Below the pieces are notes generated by a model that saw nothing but the letters and a program-made list of their open reading frames with translations, ran no database searches and was not told the origin of the DNA. Made by a program: the position numbers and the translations under genes. Shown in pieces: positions 1-6,256 of a DNA stretch of 6,256 nucleotides; within the stretch, counting starts at the first letter, position 1; the number at the start of each line of letters is the position of its first letter. Source of the DNA: Treponema sp. (lineage in GTDB: Bacteria; Spirochaetota; Spirochaetia; Treponematales; Breznakiellaceae); the NCBI GenBank assembly GCA_031264475.1, contig JAISEA010000044.1:1-6256 (forward strand), given 5' to 3'.

Positions 1-461
1 TTGAACTGCTCGTAGCTCGACAAGGAGCGCTCTTCTATCTGTCCGTCGCGCCGCGTGAAGAATGGCATATAGCGCCCGCTCGCGTCCGTGCCTGCCGTAT
101 TAGCGTGAGCCGCATCGTCTCCATCTACCGCGTTGACGTCCCAGACCGCAAACATACCCAAGAACTCTGGATTCGATTCCATAACGCTACGCAGCATCGC
201 GCTGTAACGTTCTCTGCGCTCCTCTGGCGCCACGCTCCTATATGAATTCATCACATCCGCCATGGACTTCGCCATGTAATAATAATTCTCATACATACTT
301 TGCAGGCGTATCGCGTACATCCCTGTAAGATTCGCCATATTCTCATAAATCTCCTCGCTCTGCAAAGACCGCGCTCGCACCAGCAGAATAATTGCCACGC
401 TCGTTACGAATAGCGCCACCAAACTCACTACCGTTAATGTTAACCTTACCTTTAATTTCAT
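1..461 (-). CDS. Methyl-accepting chemotaxis protein, N-terminal part (runs off the window)
   Basis: This is the amino-terminal 153 codons of a probable transmembrane chemoreceptor; the rest lies left of position 1. It begins MKLKVRLTLT, followed by one hydrophobic membrane segment at about residues 7-28. A helical extracytoplasmic stretch follows (about 31-95). Then comes FLGMFAVWDVNAVDG and, at about residues 125-135, TDASGRYMPFF. That pattern (a Trp, then D/N-rich loop, then GRY-P) is typical of the ligand-binding dCache domain of bacterial chemoreceptors. The second membrane helix, HAMP and signalling domains are outside the window, so a histidine kinase or diguanylate cyclase with the same sensor is still possible. 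The ATG at 459-461 is preceded by AGGAG (474-478 on the complement) and AAAGGA closer in. It has its own promoter and is not in an operon with uvrA, whose stop lies 800 bp upstream. The ligand cannot be told from this sequence. Confidence 0.8.
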   Translation of the reverse strand, partial: MKLKVRLTLTVVSLVALFVTSVAIILLVRARSLQSEEIYENMANLTGMYAIRLQSMYENYYYMAKSMADVMNSYRSVAPEERRERYSAMLRSVMESNPEFLGMFAVWDVNAVDGDDAAHANTAGTDASGRYMPFFTRRDGQIEERSLSSYEQF

Positions 462-527
462 CTTGTTCCTTTTCTCCTCATATCCAAAAATCTGAATCAA
501 CTAGACCTCTATTAAACAAGTAACGAT

Positions 528-556
528 AGCATATTAGTGAAATCTAACTTTGTCAA
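528..556 (-). promoter_or_regulatory. Sigma70-type promoter of the chemoreceptor gene
   Basis: On the minus strand a perfect -35 box TTGACA (551-556) is followed after exactly 17 bp by TATGCT (528-533), matching four of six -10 positions. Predicted transcription start is near position 521, giving a leader of about 60 nt that carries the purine-rich ribosome site before the ATG at 461. It is the best promoter match in the window. Many motility genes use other sigma factors; this one reads as housekeeping. Confidence 0.7.
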
Positions 557-575
557 GTATGTATTATTTCCAATG

Positions 576-591
576 ACCTCTTCCTTGAGGT
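576..591. promoter_or_regulatory. Short inverted repeat upstream of the chemoreceptor promoter
   Basis: ACCTC (576-580) and GAGGT (587-591) form a 5-bp inverted repeat with a 6-bp spacer, about 20 bp upstream of the -35 box. The position would suit an activator site, but the repeat is short and could be chance. Confidence 0.2.
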
Positions 592-644
592 TAAACTTGA
601 CCATTCAGATTCGCGGTTAATCTTTCTTACTTTGGTACAGAAGA

Positions 645-943
645 GGCAGGACGCTGTCCTTCGTCTAGGCAGGACGCTGTCTCTCGTCTAGACGAGACGC
701 TGTCCTTCGTCTAGGCAGGACGCTGTCCCTCGTCTAGGCAGGACGCTGTCCCTCGTCTAGATAGGACGCTGTCCCTCGTCTAGACGAGACGCTGTCCTTC
801 GTCTAGGCTGGATCAAGGGCGTAGTCTAGGCTGGATCAAGAGCGTAGTCTAGGCTGGATCAGGGGTGTAGTCTAGGCTAGATCAAGACCCTAGTCTAGGT
901 TGGATCAGGGGTGTAGTCTAGGCTGGATCAAGAATGTAGTCTA
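645..943. repeat. Tandem array, 13 units of 23 bp in two sub-families
   Basis: The 299 bp divide exactly into 13 units of 23 bp with no insertions or deletions. Units 1-7 (645-805) are type A: a variable start (GGCAGG, GACGAG or GATAGG), then ACGCTGTC, then a C/T-variable stretch ending TCGTCTA. Units 8-13 (806-943) are type B: mostly GGCTGGATCA, a variable middle, and TAGTCTA. The two types share GTCTA at the end and usually GG at the next start, so the change at 805/806 keeps the period. Type A units contain short inverted repeats such as AGGAC-GCT-GTCCT. TAG occurs in each unit on both strands and 23 is not a multiple of three, so every frame is stopped and the array is non-coding. Units touch directly with no unique spacers, so it is not CRISPR. 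Function unknown. Confidence 0.95.
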
Positions 944-953
944 GATTGGGTGG

Positions 954-971
954 TTTTTTTTGGGGGGGGGG
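954..971 (+). repeat. Homopolymer junction T8-G10
   Basis: Eight T (954-961) run straight into ten G (962-971), 10 bp after the 23-bp array ends. Such tracts are prone to replication slippage and to length errors in sequencing. No gene lies close enough for an obvious phase-variation role. Confidence 0.8.
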
Positions 972-978
972 TAGCGGA

Positions 979-996
979 AGACCGCGCAAGCGGTCT
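979..996 (+). other. Perfect 7-bp hairpin with a GCAA loop
   Basis: AGACCGC (979-985), loop GCAA (986-989) and GCGGTCT (990-996) form a perfect stem closed by a GNRA-type tetraloop when read as plus-strand RNA. GNRA loops are common in structured RNAs. The next stem begins within 10 nt. It may be part of an unrecognised small RNA together with the stem at 1004-1066; no known RNA family is recognised. Confidence 0.5.
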
Positions 997-1003
997 GGAG
1001 CGG

Positions 1004-1079
1004 AGGGGGGCGCACCACAAGGGCGCCTGTGTGCCATCCTCCGTTTAGGGAAAGACGCGCCCCCCTTCTTTATTTATTA
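1004..1079 (+). terminator. G+C-rich long-range stem followed by a T-rich tract, terminator-like
   Basis: AGGGGGGCGC (1004-1013) pairs perfectly with GCGCCCCCCT (1057-1066), and T-rich sequence (TTCTTTATTTATT) follows. The intervening 43 nt fold on their own: a bulged stem lies within 1009-1035. CGGAGG (1001-1006) can alternatively pair with CCTCCG (1038-1043), so two exclusive folds are possible. The polarity suits termination of plus-strand transcription, yet both neighbouring genes are on the minus strand. Either it ends a transcript coming from the array, or it belongs to an uncharacterised structured RNA. Confidence 0.35.
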
Positions 1080-1126
1080 CTTATTTAGTTAAACGGGTTA
1101 TGTCTGATACCTTACTATTGAATAGC

Positions 1127-1264
1127 GTCAGCGGGGTGGGGAGGGACCCCCTTTCAAACTACACCCATTGAGAAGTTGTTAAACACCCTTCGGGTGCGGG
1201 GTCAGCGGGTCCACCTTTCAAACGATGCCCGTTAAGAAGTATTTAAACACGCAAAGCGTGTTTA
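1127..1264. repeat. Two diverged tandem copies of a stem-loop element
   Basis: Two adjacent copies share the same ordered blocks: GTCAGCGGG (1127-1135 and 1201-1209), CCTTTCAAAC (1150-1159 and 1214-1223), TTRAGAAGT (1168-1176 and 1232-1240) and TTAAACAC (1179-1186 and 1243-1250). Each then ends in a stem-loop: CACCC-TTC-GGGTG (1184-1196) in the first and AAACACGC-AAA-GCGTGTTT (1245-1263) in the second. The copies differ in length by about 10 bp. The last stem overlaps the uvrA stop codon. The arrangement resembles dispersed REP-like intergenic elements; a third partial copy is at 4889-4921. Confidence 0.7.
1244..1264 (-). terminator. Hairpin overlapping the uvrA stop, possible weak terminator
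   Basis: TAAACACGC (1244-1252) and GCGTGTTTA (1256-1264) form a perfect 9-bp stem with a 3-nt loop that contains the uvrA TAA. On the minus strand it is followed by AATACTTCTTAAC, which is only moderately T-rich. It may end or stabilise the uvrA message. The next stem-loop downstream (1184-1196) could act as a backup. Confidence 0.4.
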
Positions 1265-4111
1265 TTTTGCCTTCTGTTTCTTTAATAGTGGTTTCAAATA
1301 TTGCCCTGTATAAGACTTCTCGCACTTTGCCACCTTTTCTGGCGTACCCATAACGACCACTTTGCCGCCTTTGTCGCCGCCTTCGGGTCCAAGGTCAATA
1401 AGCCAGTCAGCCTGTGAAAGCACGTCCAGATTGTGTTCAATTATCACAACCGTGTTGCCCTGGTCAACAAGACGCTGAATCACAGCCATAAGCTGTTTCA
1501 CATCAGCGAAGTGCAAGCCTGTAGTCGGCTCGTCAAGCACGTAAAACGTCTTTCCAGTAGATCGCTTGGACAATTCAAGCGCCAATTTGACCCTCTGCGC
1601 TTCTCCACCGGAAAGAGTAAGAGCGGACTGACCAAGCTTCACGTAGCCCAGCCCCACGGACAACAACGTCTTTAGTTTATGGGCGATAGCGGGAATAAAA
1701 CAGAAGAAATCCGCGGCTTCTTTGATAGTCATATCCAAGACGTCGGCAATGTTCTTGCCTTTGAATCGTATTTCCAACGTCTCCTTGTTGAAACGCGCTC
1801 CCCTGCACACGTCGCACGTGATGTAAACGTCAGGGAGGAAGTTCATCTCTATCTTAATTGTACCATCGCCTTGACAATGTTCGCACCTACCGCCCTTCAC
1901 GTTGAAACTGAATCGTCCGGGCTTATACCCGCGCATCTTGGATTCAGGCAGGCTGGCGAAAAGATCGCGGATGCCCGTAAATACGCCCACGTAAGTCGCA
2001 GGATTGGAGCGTGGAGTTCTGCCGATGGGACTCTGGTCAATATCAATCATCTTGTCGATATTCTCCGCGCCTTCGAAGGATTTATAAGTGCCTTCAGACC
2101 TAGCGGTGTGGTAGATGTAGTTTGACAGAGCAGGTACAAGCACATTTTGGAGCAAAGTAGATTTACCTGATCCAGACACGCCCGTGATGCAGGTAAATGT
2201 ACCAAGGGGAATTTCAATACTGATGTTTTTTAGGTTATGCTCTGACGCGCCCTTCAGCTTGATGGAAGAACCGTTGCCCTTGCGCCGCTTTTGGGGAATG
2301 TTAATCTTGAGCGTTCCCGCCAAATACTGCCCGGTAAGGCTTTCCCCAATCTGCGACACCTCCTCTGGCGTACCTTGAGCCACAATATTTCCCCCGTGAA
2401 TACCCGCGCCTGGTCCCAAATCCACGATATAATCCGCAGTACGGAGCGTCTGTTCGTCATGCTCTACGACGATGAGCGTATTGCCCAAGTTGCGTAAATA
2501 CAAAAGCGTGTCTATAAGTTGCTGATTATCCCGCTGGTGTAAGCCTATACTCGGCTCATCAAGGATGTAAAGCACCCCGACCAAACCAGAACCGATTTGC
2601 GTAGCGAGCCGTATACGTTGCGCCTCTCCACCAGAAAGAGTCGCCACCTTGCGTTCAAGCGATAGATAATCAAGCCCTACGTTCTTCATGAAGCCGAGCC
2701 GCGCGTTAATCTCTTTGAGAATTTGCTCGGATATCTTCTTCTCGCTCTCATTTAATAGAATATTTTTGAAGAATTCGACGGAATCTGCGACTGAAAGGCT
2801 GTTGAGTTCCCAGATGTTCTTGCCGTTGATCGTTACTGACAATGCTTCAGGCTTGAGGCGCTTGCCGCCGCATGATTTACAGTAGCGATGGCTCATGAAT
2901 TTTTCAAGCCAATCCTTGACGTCCTCGGATTGGGTCTCCATGTAACGGTGTTTGAGCTCTTCGAGAACGCCGGGGAACGTGATGTTGTATTCAAAACGTC
3001 CTGTTTTATCGCGGTTTTCATAACGTATACCTATTTTCTCAGTTGTACCATACAAGATAGCTTTCAACGCCTCCTTTGGAAGGTCCTTGAGAGGCGTTGA
3101 AAGCTCGAACTTGAAATGTTTGGCGAGTCCCTCTAAGCGGCTTCGGTTCCACGCGGCATCTGGATGATAAGGGATGATACCCCCTTGGTTAAAAGAAAGG
3201 TTGCGATTGGGTATCACAAGGTCCACGTCAAATTCAAGATTCGCTCCGAGTCCAGCGCAGTCTGGACAGGCGCCGAAAGGATTGTTGAATGAAAAGAGTC
3301 GAGGCTGTAATTCAGGGATTGAGATGTTGCAATCTGGACACGCGCTTCTTTGGGAAAAGAAATGTTCTTTAGGCGTATGGTGTGCGTTGTCTTTGTTCAC
3401 CAGAACGAGGAGGAGTCCGTCTGACATACCGAGAGCCGCTTCAACGGATTCGGCAAGCCGCGGTCGCGCACTTGCTCTTATGATGAGTCGGTCAATCACG
3501 ACTTCAATCGTATGCTTTTTCTGTTTGTCGAGTTCAATTGACTGTTCGTCATCTAAACTTATCAAGACACCGTCTATACGAATTCGGGCATAGCCTGCCT
3601 TTTTCGCATCCTCAATGACTTTTTGATGTTCTCCCTTCTTACCTCTAATGATAGGAGCCAGCAGATGAATACGACTGCCTTCTTCCGTCGCCATTATCGC
3701 ATCTATGATTTGATCTACAGTCTGCTCTTTTATCTCCTTTCCGCACTTGGGGCAATGCGGCACGCCGATTCTTGCGTAGAGGAGGCGGTAATAGTCGTAA
3801 ATTTCGGTGACTGTCCCTACTATTGAGCGAGGGTTTCGGTGCGTGGTTTTCTGTTCTATGGCGATGGCGGGTGACAGTCCTTCTATATAGTCGAGGTCGG
3901 GTTTATCCATATGACCCAAGAATTGCCGTGCGTATGTGGAGAGGCTTTCCACATACCGACGTTGTCCTTCGGCAAATATGGTATCAAATGCGAGCGAGCT
4001 TTTCCCTGATCCTGAAAGTCCTGATATAACTATGAGTTTGTCCCGCGGTAGTTCGACATCTATATTCTTGAGATTGTGTTCGCGGGCGCCTTTTATGATA
4101 AGTTTATTCAT
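1262..4111 (-). CDS. uvrA: Excinuclease ABC subunit UvrA
   Basis: UvrA is the cytoplasmic damage-recognition ATPase of nucleotide excision repair. As a dimer it loads UvrB at distorted DNA before UvrC cuts. The 949 residues match the usual length and both ABC modules are complete. Module one has Walker A GLSGSGKSS (31-39), signature LSGGEAQ (492-498), Walker B YILDEP (515-520) and H551. Module two has GVSGSGKST (644-652), LSGGEAQ (833-839), YVLDEPTTGLH (857-867) and H893. One zinc site is C258, C261, C282, C285. The second, involved in damage recognition, is C743, C746, C766, C769. Extra pairs are C120/C123 and C411/C414. The ATG at 4109-4111 is the first start after an in-frame TGA only four codons upstream, and MNKLIIKGAREHNLKNI fits the family, yet no Shine-Dalgarno is seen at normal spacing. 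GGAGG lies more than 35 nt upstream. No frameshift or missing key residue is seen. It is transcribed alone, away from groL. Confidence 0.98.
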   Translation of the reverse strand: MNKLIIKGAREHNLKNIDVELPRDKLIVISGLSGSGKSSLAFDTIFAEGQRRYVESLSTYARQFLGHMDKPDLDYIEGLSPAIAIEQKTTHRNPRSIVGTVTEIYDYYRLLYARIGVPHCPKCGKEIKEQTVDQIIDAIMATEEGSRIHLLAPIIRGKKGEHQKVIEDAKKAGYARIRIDGVLISLDDEQSIELDKQKKHTIEVVIDRLIIRASARPRLAESVEAALGMSDGLLLVLVNKDNAHHTPKEHFFSQRSACPDCNISIPELQPRLFSFNNPFGACPDCAGLGANLEFDVDLVIPNRNLSFNQGGIIPYHPDAAWNRSRLEGLAKHFKFELSTPLKDLPKEALKAILYGTTEKIGIRYENRDKTGRFEYNITFPGVLEELKHRYMETQSEDVKDWLEKFMSHRYCKSCGGKRLKPEALSVTINGKNIWELNSLSVADSVEFFKNILLNESEKKISEQILKEINARLGFMKNVGLDYLSLERKVATLSGGEAQRIRLATQIGSGLVGVLYILDEPSIGLHQRDNQQLIDTLLYLRNLGNTLIVVEHDEQTLRTADYIVDLGPGAGIHGGNIVAQGTPEEVSQIGESLTGQYLAGTLKINIPQKRRKGNGSSIKLKGASEHNLKNISIEIPLGTFTCITGVSGSGKSTLLQNVLVPALSNYIYHTARSEGTYKSFEGAENIDKMIDIDQSPIGRTPRSNPATYVGVFTGIRDLFASLPESKMRGYKPGRFSFNVKGGRCEHCQGDGTIKIEMNFLPDVYITCDVCRGARFNKETLEIRFKGKNIADVLDMTIKEAADFFCFIPAIAHKLKTLLSVGLGYVKLGQSALTLSGGEAQRVKLALELSKRSTGKTFYVLDEPTTGLHFADVKQLMAVIQRLVDQGNTVVIIEHNLDVLSQADWLIDLGPEGGDKGGKVVVMGTPEKVAKCEKSYTGQYLKPLLKKQKAK

Positions 4112-4299
4112 AAGGGAGTATCATAATCAAATTTGCAAAATTGTTAAAGTCCTCCGCGAGGTATCGTAATAATGCTATTAAATTTTAACAGGATTATCCC
4201 CCCTCGTATACCTGACTAAAATATCAAACGGGATCGCTTCTTGATCTCGTAAGATCAGAACTTGGTATAGGTGTACGGAAACTTCGTAGGTGTACTACC
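4112..4299 (-). promoter_or_regulatory. uvrA upstream region with possible promoter
   Basis: These 188 bp precede uvrA. On the minus strand TGTTAAAAT (within 4170-4195) resembles an extended -10 box, but no matching -35 is present, so the promoter is a guess. Near the array edge a 9-bp direct repeat TAGGTGTAC occurs at 4268-4276 and 4287-4295. No canonical SOS box of the GAAC-N4-GTTC or CTG-N10-CAG type was recognised near the start, so LexA control cannot be claimed. No gene is seen here. Confidence 0.3.
4242..4257. promoter_or_regulatory. 16-bp operator-like palindrome upstream of uvrA
   Basis: TGATCT (4242-4247) and AGATCA (4252-4257) are perfect inverted arms around CGTA, about 130 bp upstream of the uvrA start. 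The arm-and-spacer layout echoes GAACC-TGTA-GGTTC in the first unit of the nearby array. It may be a degenerate outlier of that array or a separate protein-binding site. Confidence 0.35.
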
Positions 4300-4740
4300 A
4301 TGGAACCTGTAGGTTCTGTCATGGAACCTCGAAGTTCCGCCTTGGAAACTGTAAGTTCTGTCATGGAACCTCGAAGTTCCGCCTTGGAAACTGTAGGTTC
4401 TATCTTGGAACCTCGAAGTTCTGTCATAGAAACTGTAGGTTCTATCATAGAACCTCGAAGTTCTGTCATAGAAACTGTAGGTTCTATCATAGAACCTCGA
4501 AGTTCTGTCTTGGAAACTCTAGGTTCTGTCTTGGAACCTCGAAGTTCCGCCTTGGAAACTGTAGGTTCTATCTTGGAACCTCGAAGTTCTGTCATGGAAA
4601 CTGTAGGTTCTATCATGGAACCTCGAAGTTCTATCATGGAACCTCGAAGTTCTGTCATGGAACCTCGAAGTTCTATCATGGAACCTCGAAGTTCCGCCTT
4701 GGAACCTCGAAGTTCCGCCTTGGAACCTCGAAGTTCCGCC
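4300..4740. repeat. Tandem array, 21 units of 21 bp, near-palindromic, two alternating forms
   Basis: The 441 bp divide exactly into 21 units of 21 bp without indels. Thirteen are form a, with core GAACCTCGAAGTTC (units 2, 4, 6, 8, 10, 12, 14 and 16-21). Seven are form b, with core GAAACTGTAGGTTC and minor variants (3, 5, 7, 9, 11, 13, 15). Unit 1 is an intermediate, GAACCTGTAGGTTC, whose 5-bp arms pair fully. Forms a and b alternate through unit 15; then six form-a units follow, which suggests later local expansion. Because 21 is a multiple of three, several frames stay open. One reads 4300-4863 on the plus strand as heptads such as MEPRSSV and LETVGSI with a 40-residue unique tail; 4290-4814 on the plus strand and 4224-4679 on the minus strand are also open. 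With no clear ribosome site and rival frames equally open, no gene is called. Unit spacing equals about two DNA turns. Confidence 0.95.
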
Positions 4741-4755
4741 GAGGAAATATTTCAT

Positions 4756-4811
4756 GGCGAAAAGCCGTCCGCGACATTCTTCTTGAAAGAAGACGCTACG
4801 GCTGTTTCGCC
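4756..4811. repeat. 56-nt imperfect inverted repeat at the array edge
   Basis: GGCGAAA (4756-4762) pairs with TTTCGCC (4805-4811). AGCCGT (4763-4768) pairs with ACGGCT (4798-4803), GCG (4771-4773) with CGC (4794-4796), and TTCTT (4777-4781) with AAGAA (4787-4791) around a 5-nt loop. The result is one long hairpin with small bulges, starting 15 bp after the last 21-bp unit. Neither strand has a T-run next to it, so it is not a standard terminator. It could be a small mobile repeat or an RNA fold capping the array. Confidence 0.7.
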
Positions 4812-4888
4812 TAAAATGTCTGACTGTTCTTCGCTTCTTCTGAGGGTCATAACCTGTCTCTAAAAAGGTGGGGCAGAACAAGACGTTT

Positions 4889-4921
4889 TTAAACACACCA
4901 TGTGTGAACACCCGAAGGGTG
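4889..4921 (+). repeat. Third copy of the TTAAACAC stem-loop element
   Basis: TTAAACAC (4889-4896) begins a short hairpin, CACAC-CAT-GTGTG (about 4894-4906). It is followed by CACCC-GAA-GGGTG (4909-4921) and then CGGG. The copy at 1179-1200 has AACACCC and GGGTGCGGG in the same orientation, but its loop is TTC, the reverse complement of GAA. This copy lacks the GTCAGCGGG and CCTTTCAAAC blocks seen at 1127-1264. Confidence 0.55.
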
Positions 4922-4994
4922 CGGGTATACGCAGGTATAATTGCGAATTTTAATAAGCCATATTCTTAAAATAATACAGATCAATGCAGACGTT

Positions 4995-5006
4995 TTCAGA
5001 ACTGAA
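4995..5006. promoter_or_regulatory. 12-bp palindrome TTCAGAACTGAA
   Basis: A near-perfect dyad, TTCAG-AA-CTGAA, lies about 125 bp upstream of the groL -35 box. It sits inside a wider inverted repeat, CAATGC (4982-4987) and GCATTG (5026-5031). It might be a regulator site; no known operator is recognised. Confidence 0.25.
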
Positions 5007-5077
5007 CAATATGTATAGATAAGAGGCATTGTAACAAGTGGGAGTACAGAGTGGTTCCTGTTTCCGCCGAACTTTGC

Positions 5078-5106
5078 GTGTTACTCTATCAAACTTTGTG
5101 TAACAC
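5078..5106. promoter_or_regulatory. Inverted and direct repeats just upstream of the groL promoter
   Basis: GTGTTAC (5078-5084) and GTAACAC (5100-5106) are perfect 7-bp inverted arms separated by 15 bp. A direct repeat AACTTTG (5070-5076 and 5092-5098) overlaps them at 22-bp spacing. The pair ends 22 bp before the candidate -35 box, where an activator or repressor could act. It is not the HrcA element CIRCE (TTAGCACTC-N9-GAGTGCTAA), which was not found in this region. Confidence 0.45.
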
Positions 5107-5110
5107 CAGC

Positions 5111-5157
5111 AAAAAAGAAAAAAATCCCTTGCCGTTTTGTATTGTTTTTAGTATGTT
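5111..5157 (+). promoter_or_regulatory. Candidate groL promoter with A-tract
   Basis: TTGCCG (5129-5134) and TATGTT (5152-5157) are separated by 17 bp, and each matches four of six consensus positions. A6-G-A7 (5111-5124) lies directly upstream, as an UP element would. Predicted start is near 5164, giving a leader of about 90 nt. Confidence 0.5.
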
Positions 5158-5178
5158 ATATGCACAAAATATTAATTA

Positions 5179-6256
<1,078 letters not shown>

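Noticed and set aside
645..943. CRISPR array
   Set aside because: Units are contiguous 23-bp near-copies with no unique spacers, and no cas gene is present.
1433..4029. Open frames of 64-148 codons on the plus strand and one on the minus strand inside uvrA
   Set aside because: They lie wholly within a complete, motif-rich uvrA and show no family features; they are antisense or out-of-frame shadows.
4104..4124. Leader peptide of six residues overlapping the uvrA start
   Set aside because: No ribosome site and no attenuator-like hairpins; a frame this short is expected by chance.
4300..4740. CRISPR array
   Set aside because: Contiguous 21-bp units with no spacers of independent sequence.
4224..4911. 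Coding genes in the open frames on both strands across the 21-bp array
   Set aside because: A period divisible by three keeps several frames open at once. No frame has a convincing ribosome site or a recognisable domain, so none is called as a CDS.
4936..4941. Perfect TATAAT as a second groL promoter
   Set aside because: No -35-like hexamer at 16-18 bp upstream, no extended -10 TG, and it lies more than 300 bp from the gene.

Overview
This looks like bacterial chromosome, possibly from a motile spirochaete of the Treponema/Spirochaetales type. That placement is tentative. It rests on the GroEL sequence, which resembles treponemal GroEL from memory, on groL standing without groES in front of it, and on a dCache-type chemoreceptor. 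No search could be run.

Layout, left to right. Positions 1-461 (minus strand) hold the first 153 codons of a membrane chemoreceptor, with a good sigma70-type promoter at 528-556. Positions 645-943 hold a non-coding tandem array of exactly 13 units of 23 bp, in two sub-families. Positions 954-1264 hold a T8/G10 homopolymer junction, a G+C-rich block with strong hairpins, and two diverged copies of a 60-75 bp element ending in a stem-loop that runs into the uvrA stop codon. Positions 1262-4111 (minus strand) hold a complete uvrA, the damage-recognition ATPase of nucleotide excision repair. Positions 4112-5255 are a long divergent intergenic region between uvrA and groL. It contains a second array of exactly 21 units of 21 bp (4300-4740), a 56-nt imperfect hairpin (4756-4811), a further copy of the TTAAACAC/stem-loop element, and the groL promoter region. 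Positions 5256-6256 (plus strand) hold the first 333 codons of groL, the GroEL chaperonin.

The three genes are ordinary and separately transcribed; nothing suggests they form one operon. The unusual content is between them: two unrelated palindrome-rich tandem arrays, each with two unit sub-families, on either side of uvrA. The 23-bp array has stops in every frame. The 21-bp array is open in several frames only because its period is a multiple of three, so the 130-190 codon open frames across it are weak evidence for a gene. Its units are near-palindromes of the form GAAC-N6-GTTC spaced about two helical turns apart, between two genes whose families are commonly stress-induced. A protein-binding platform, an RNA hairpin chain and neutral repeat expansion all remain possible.
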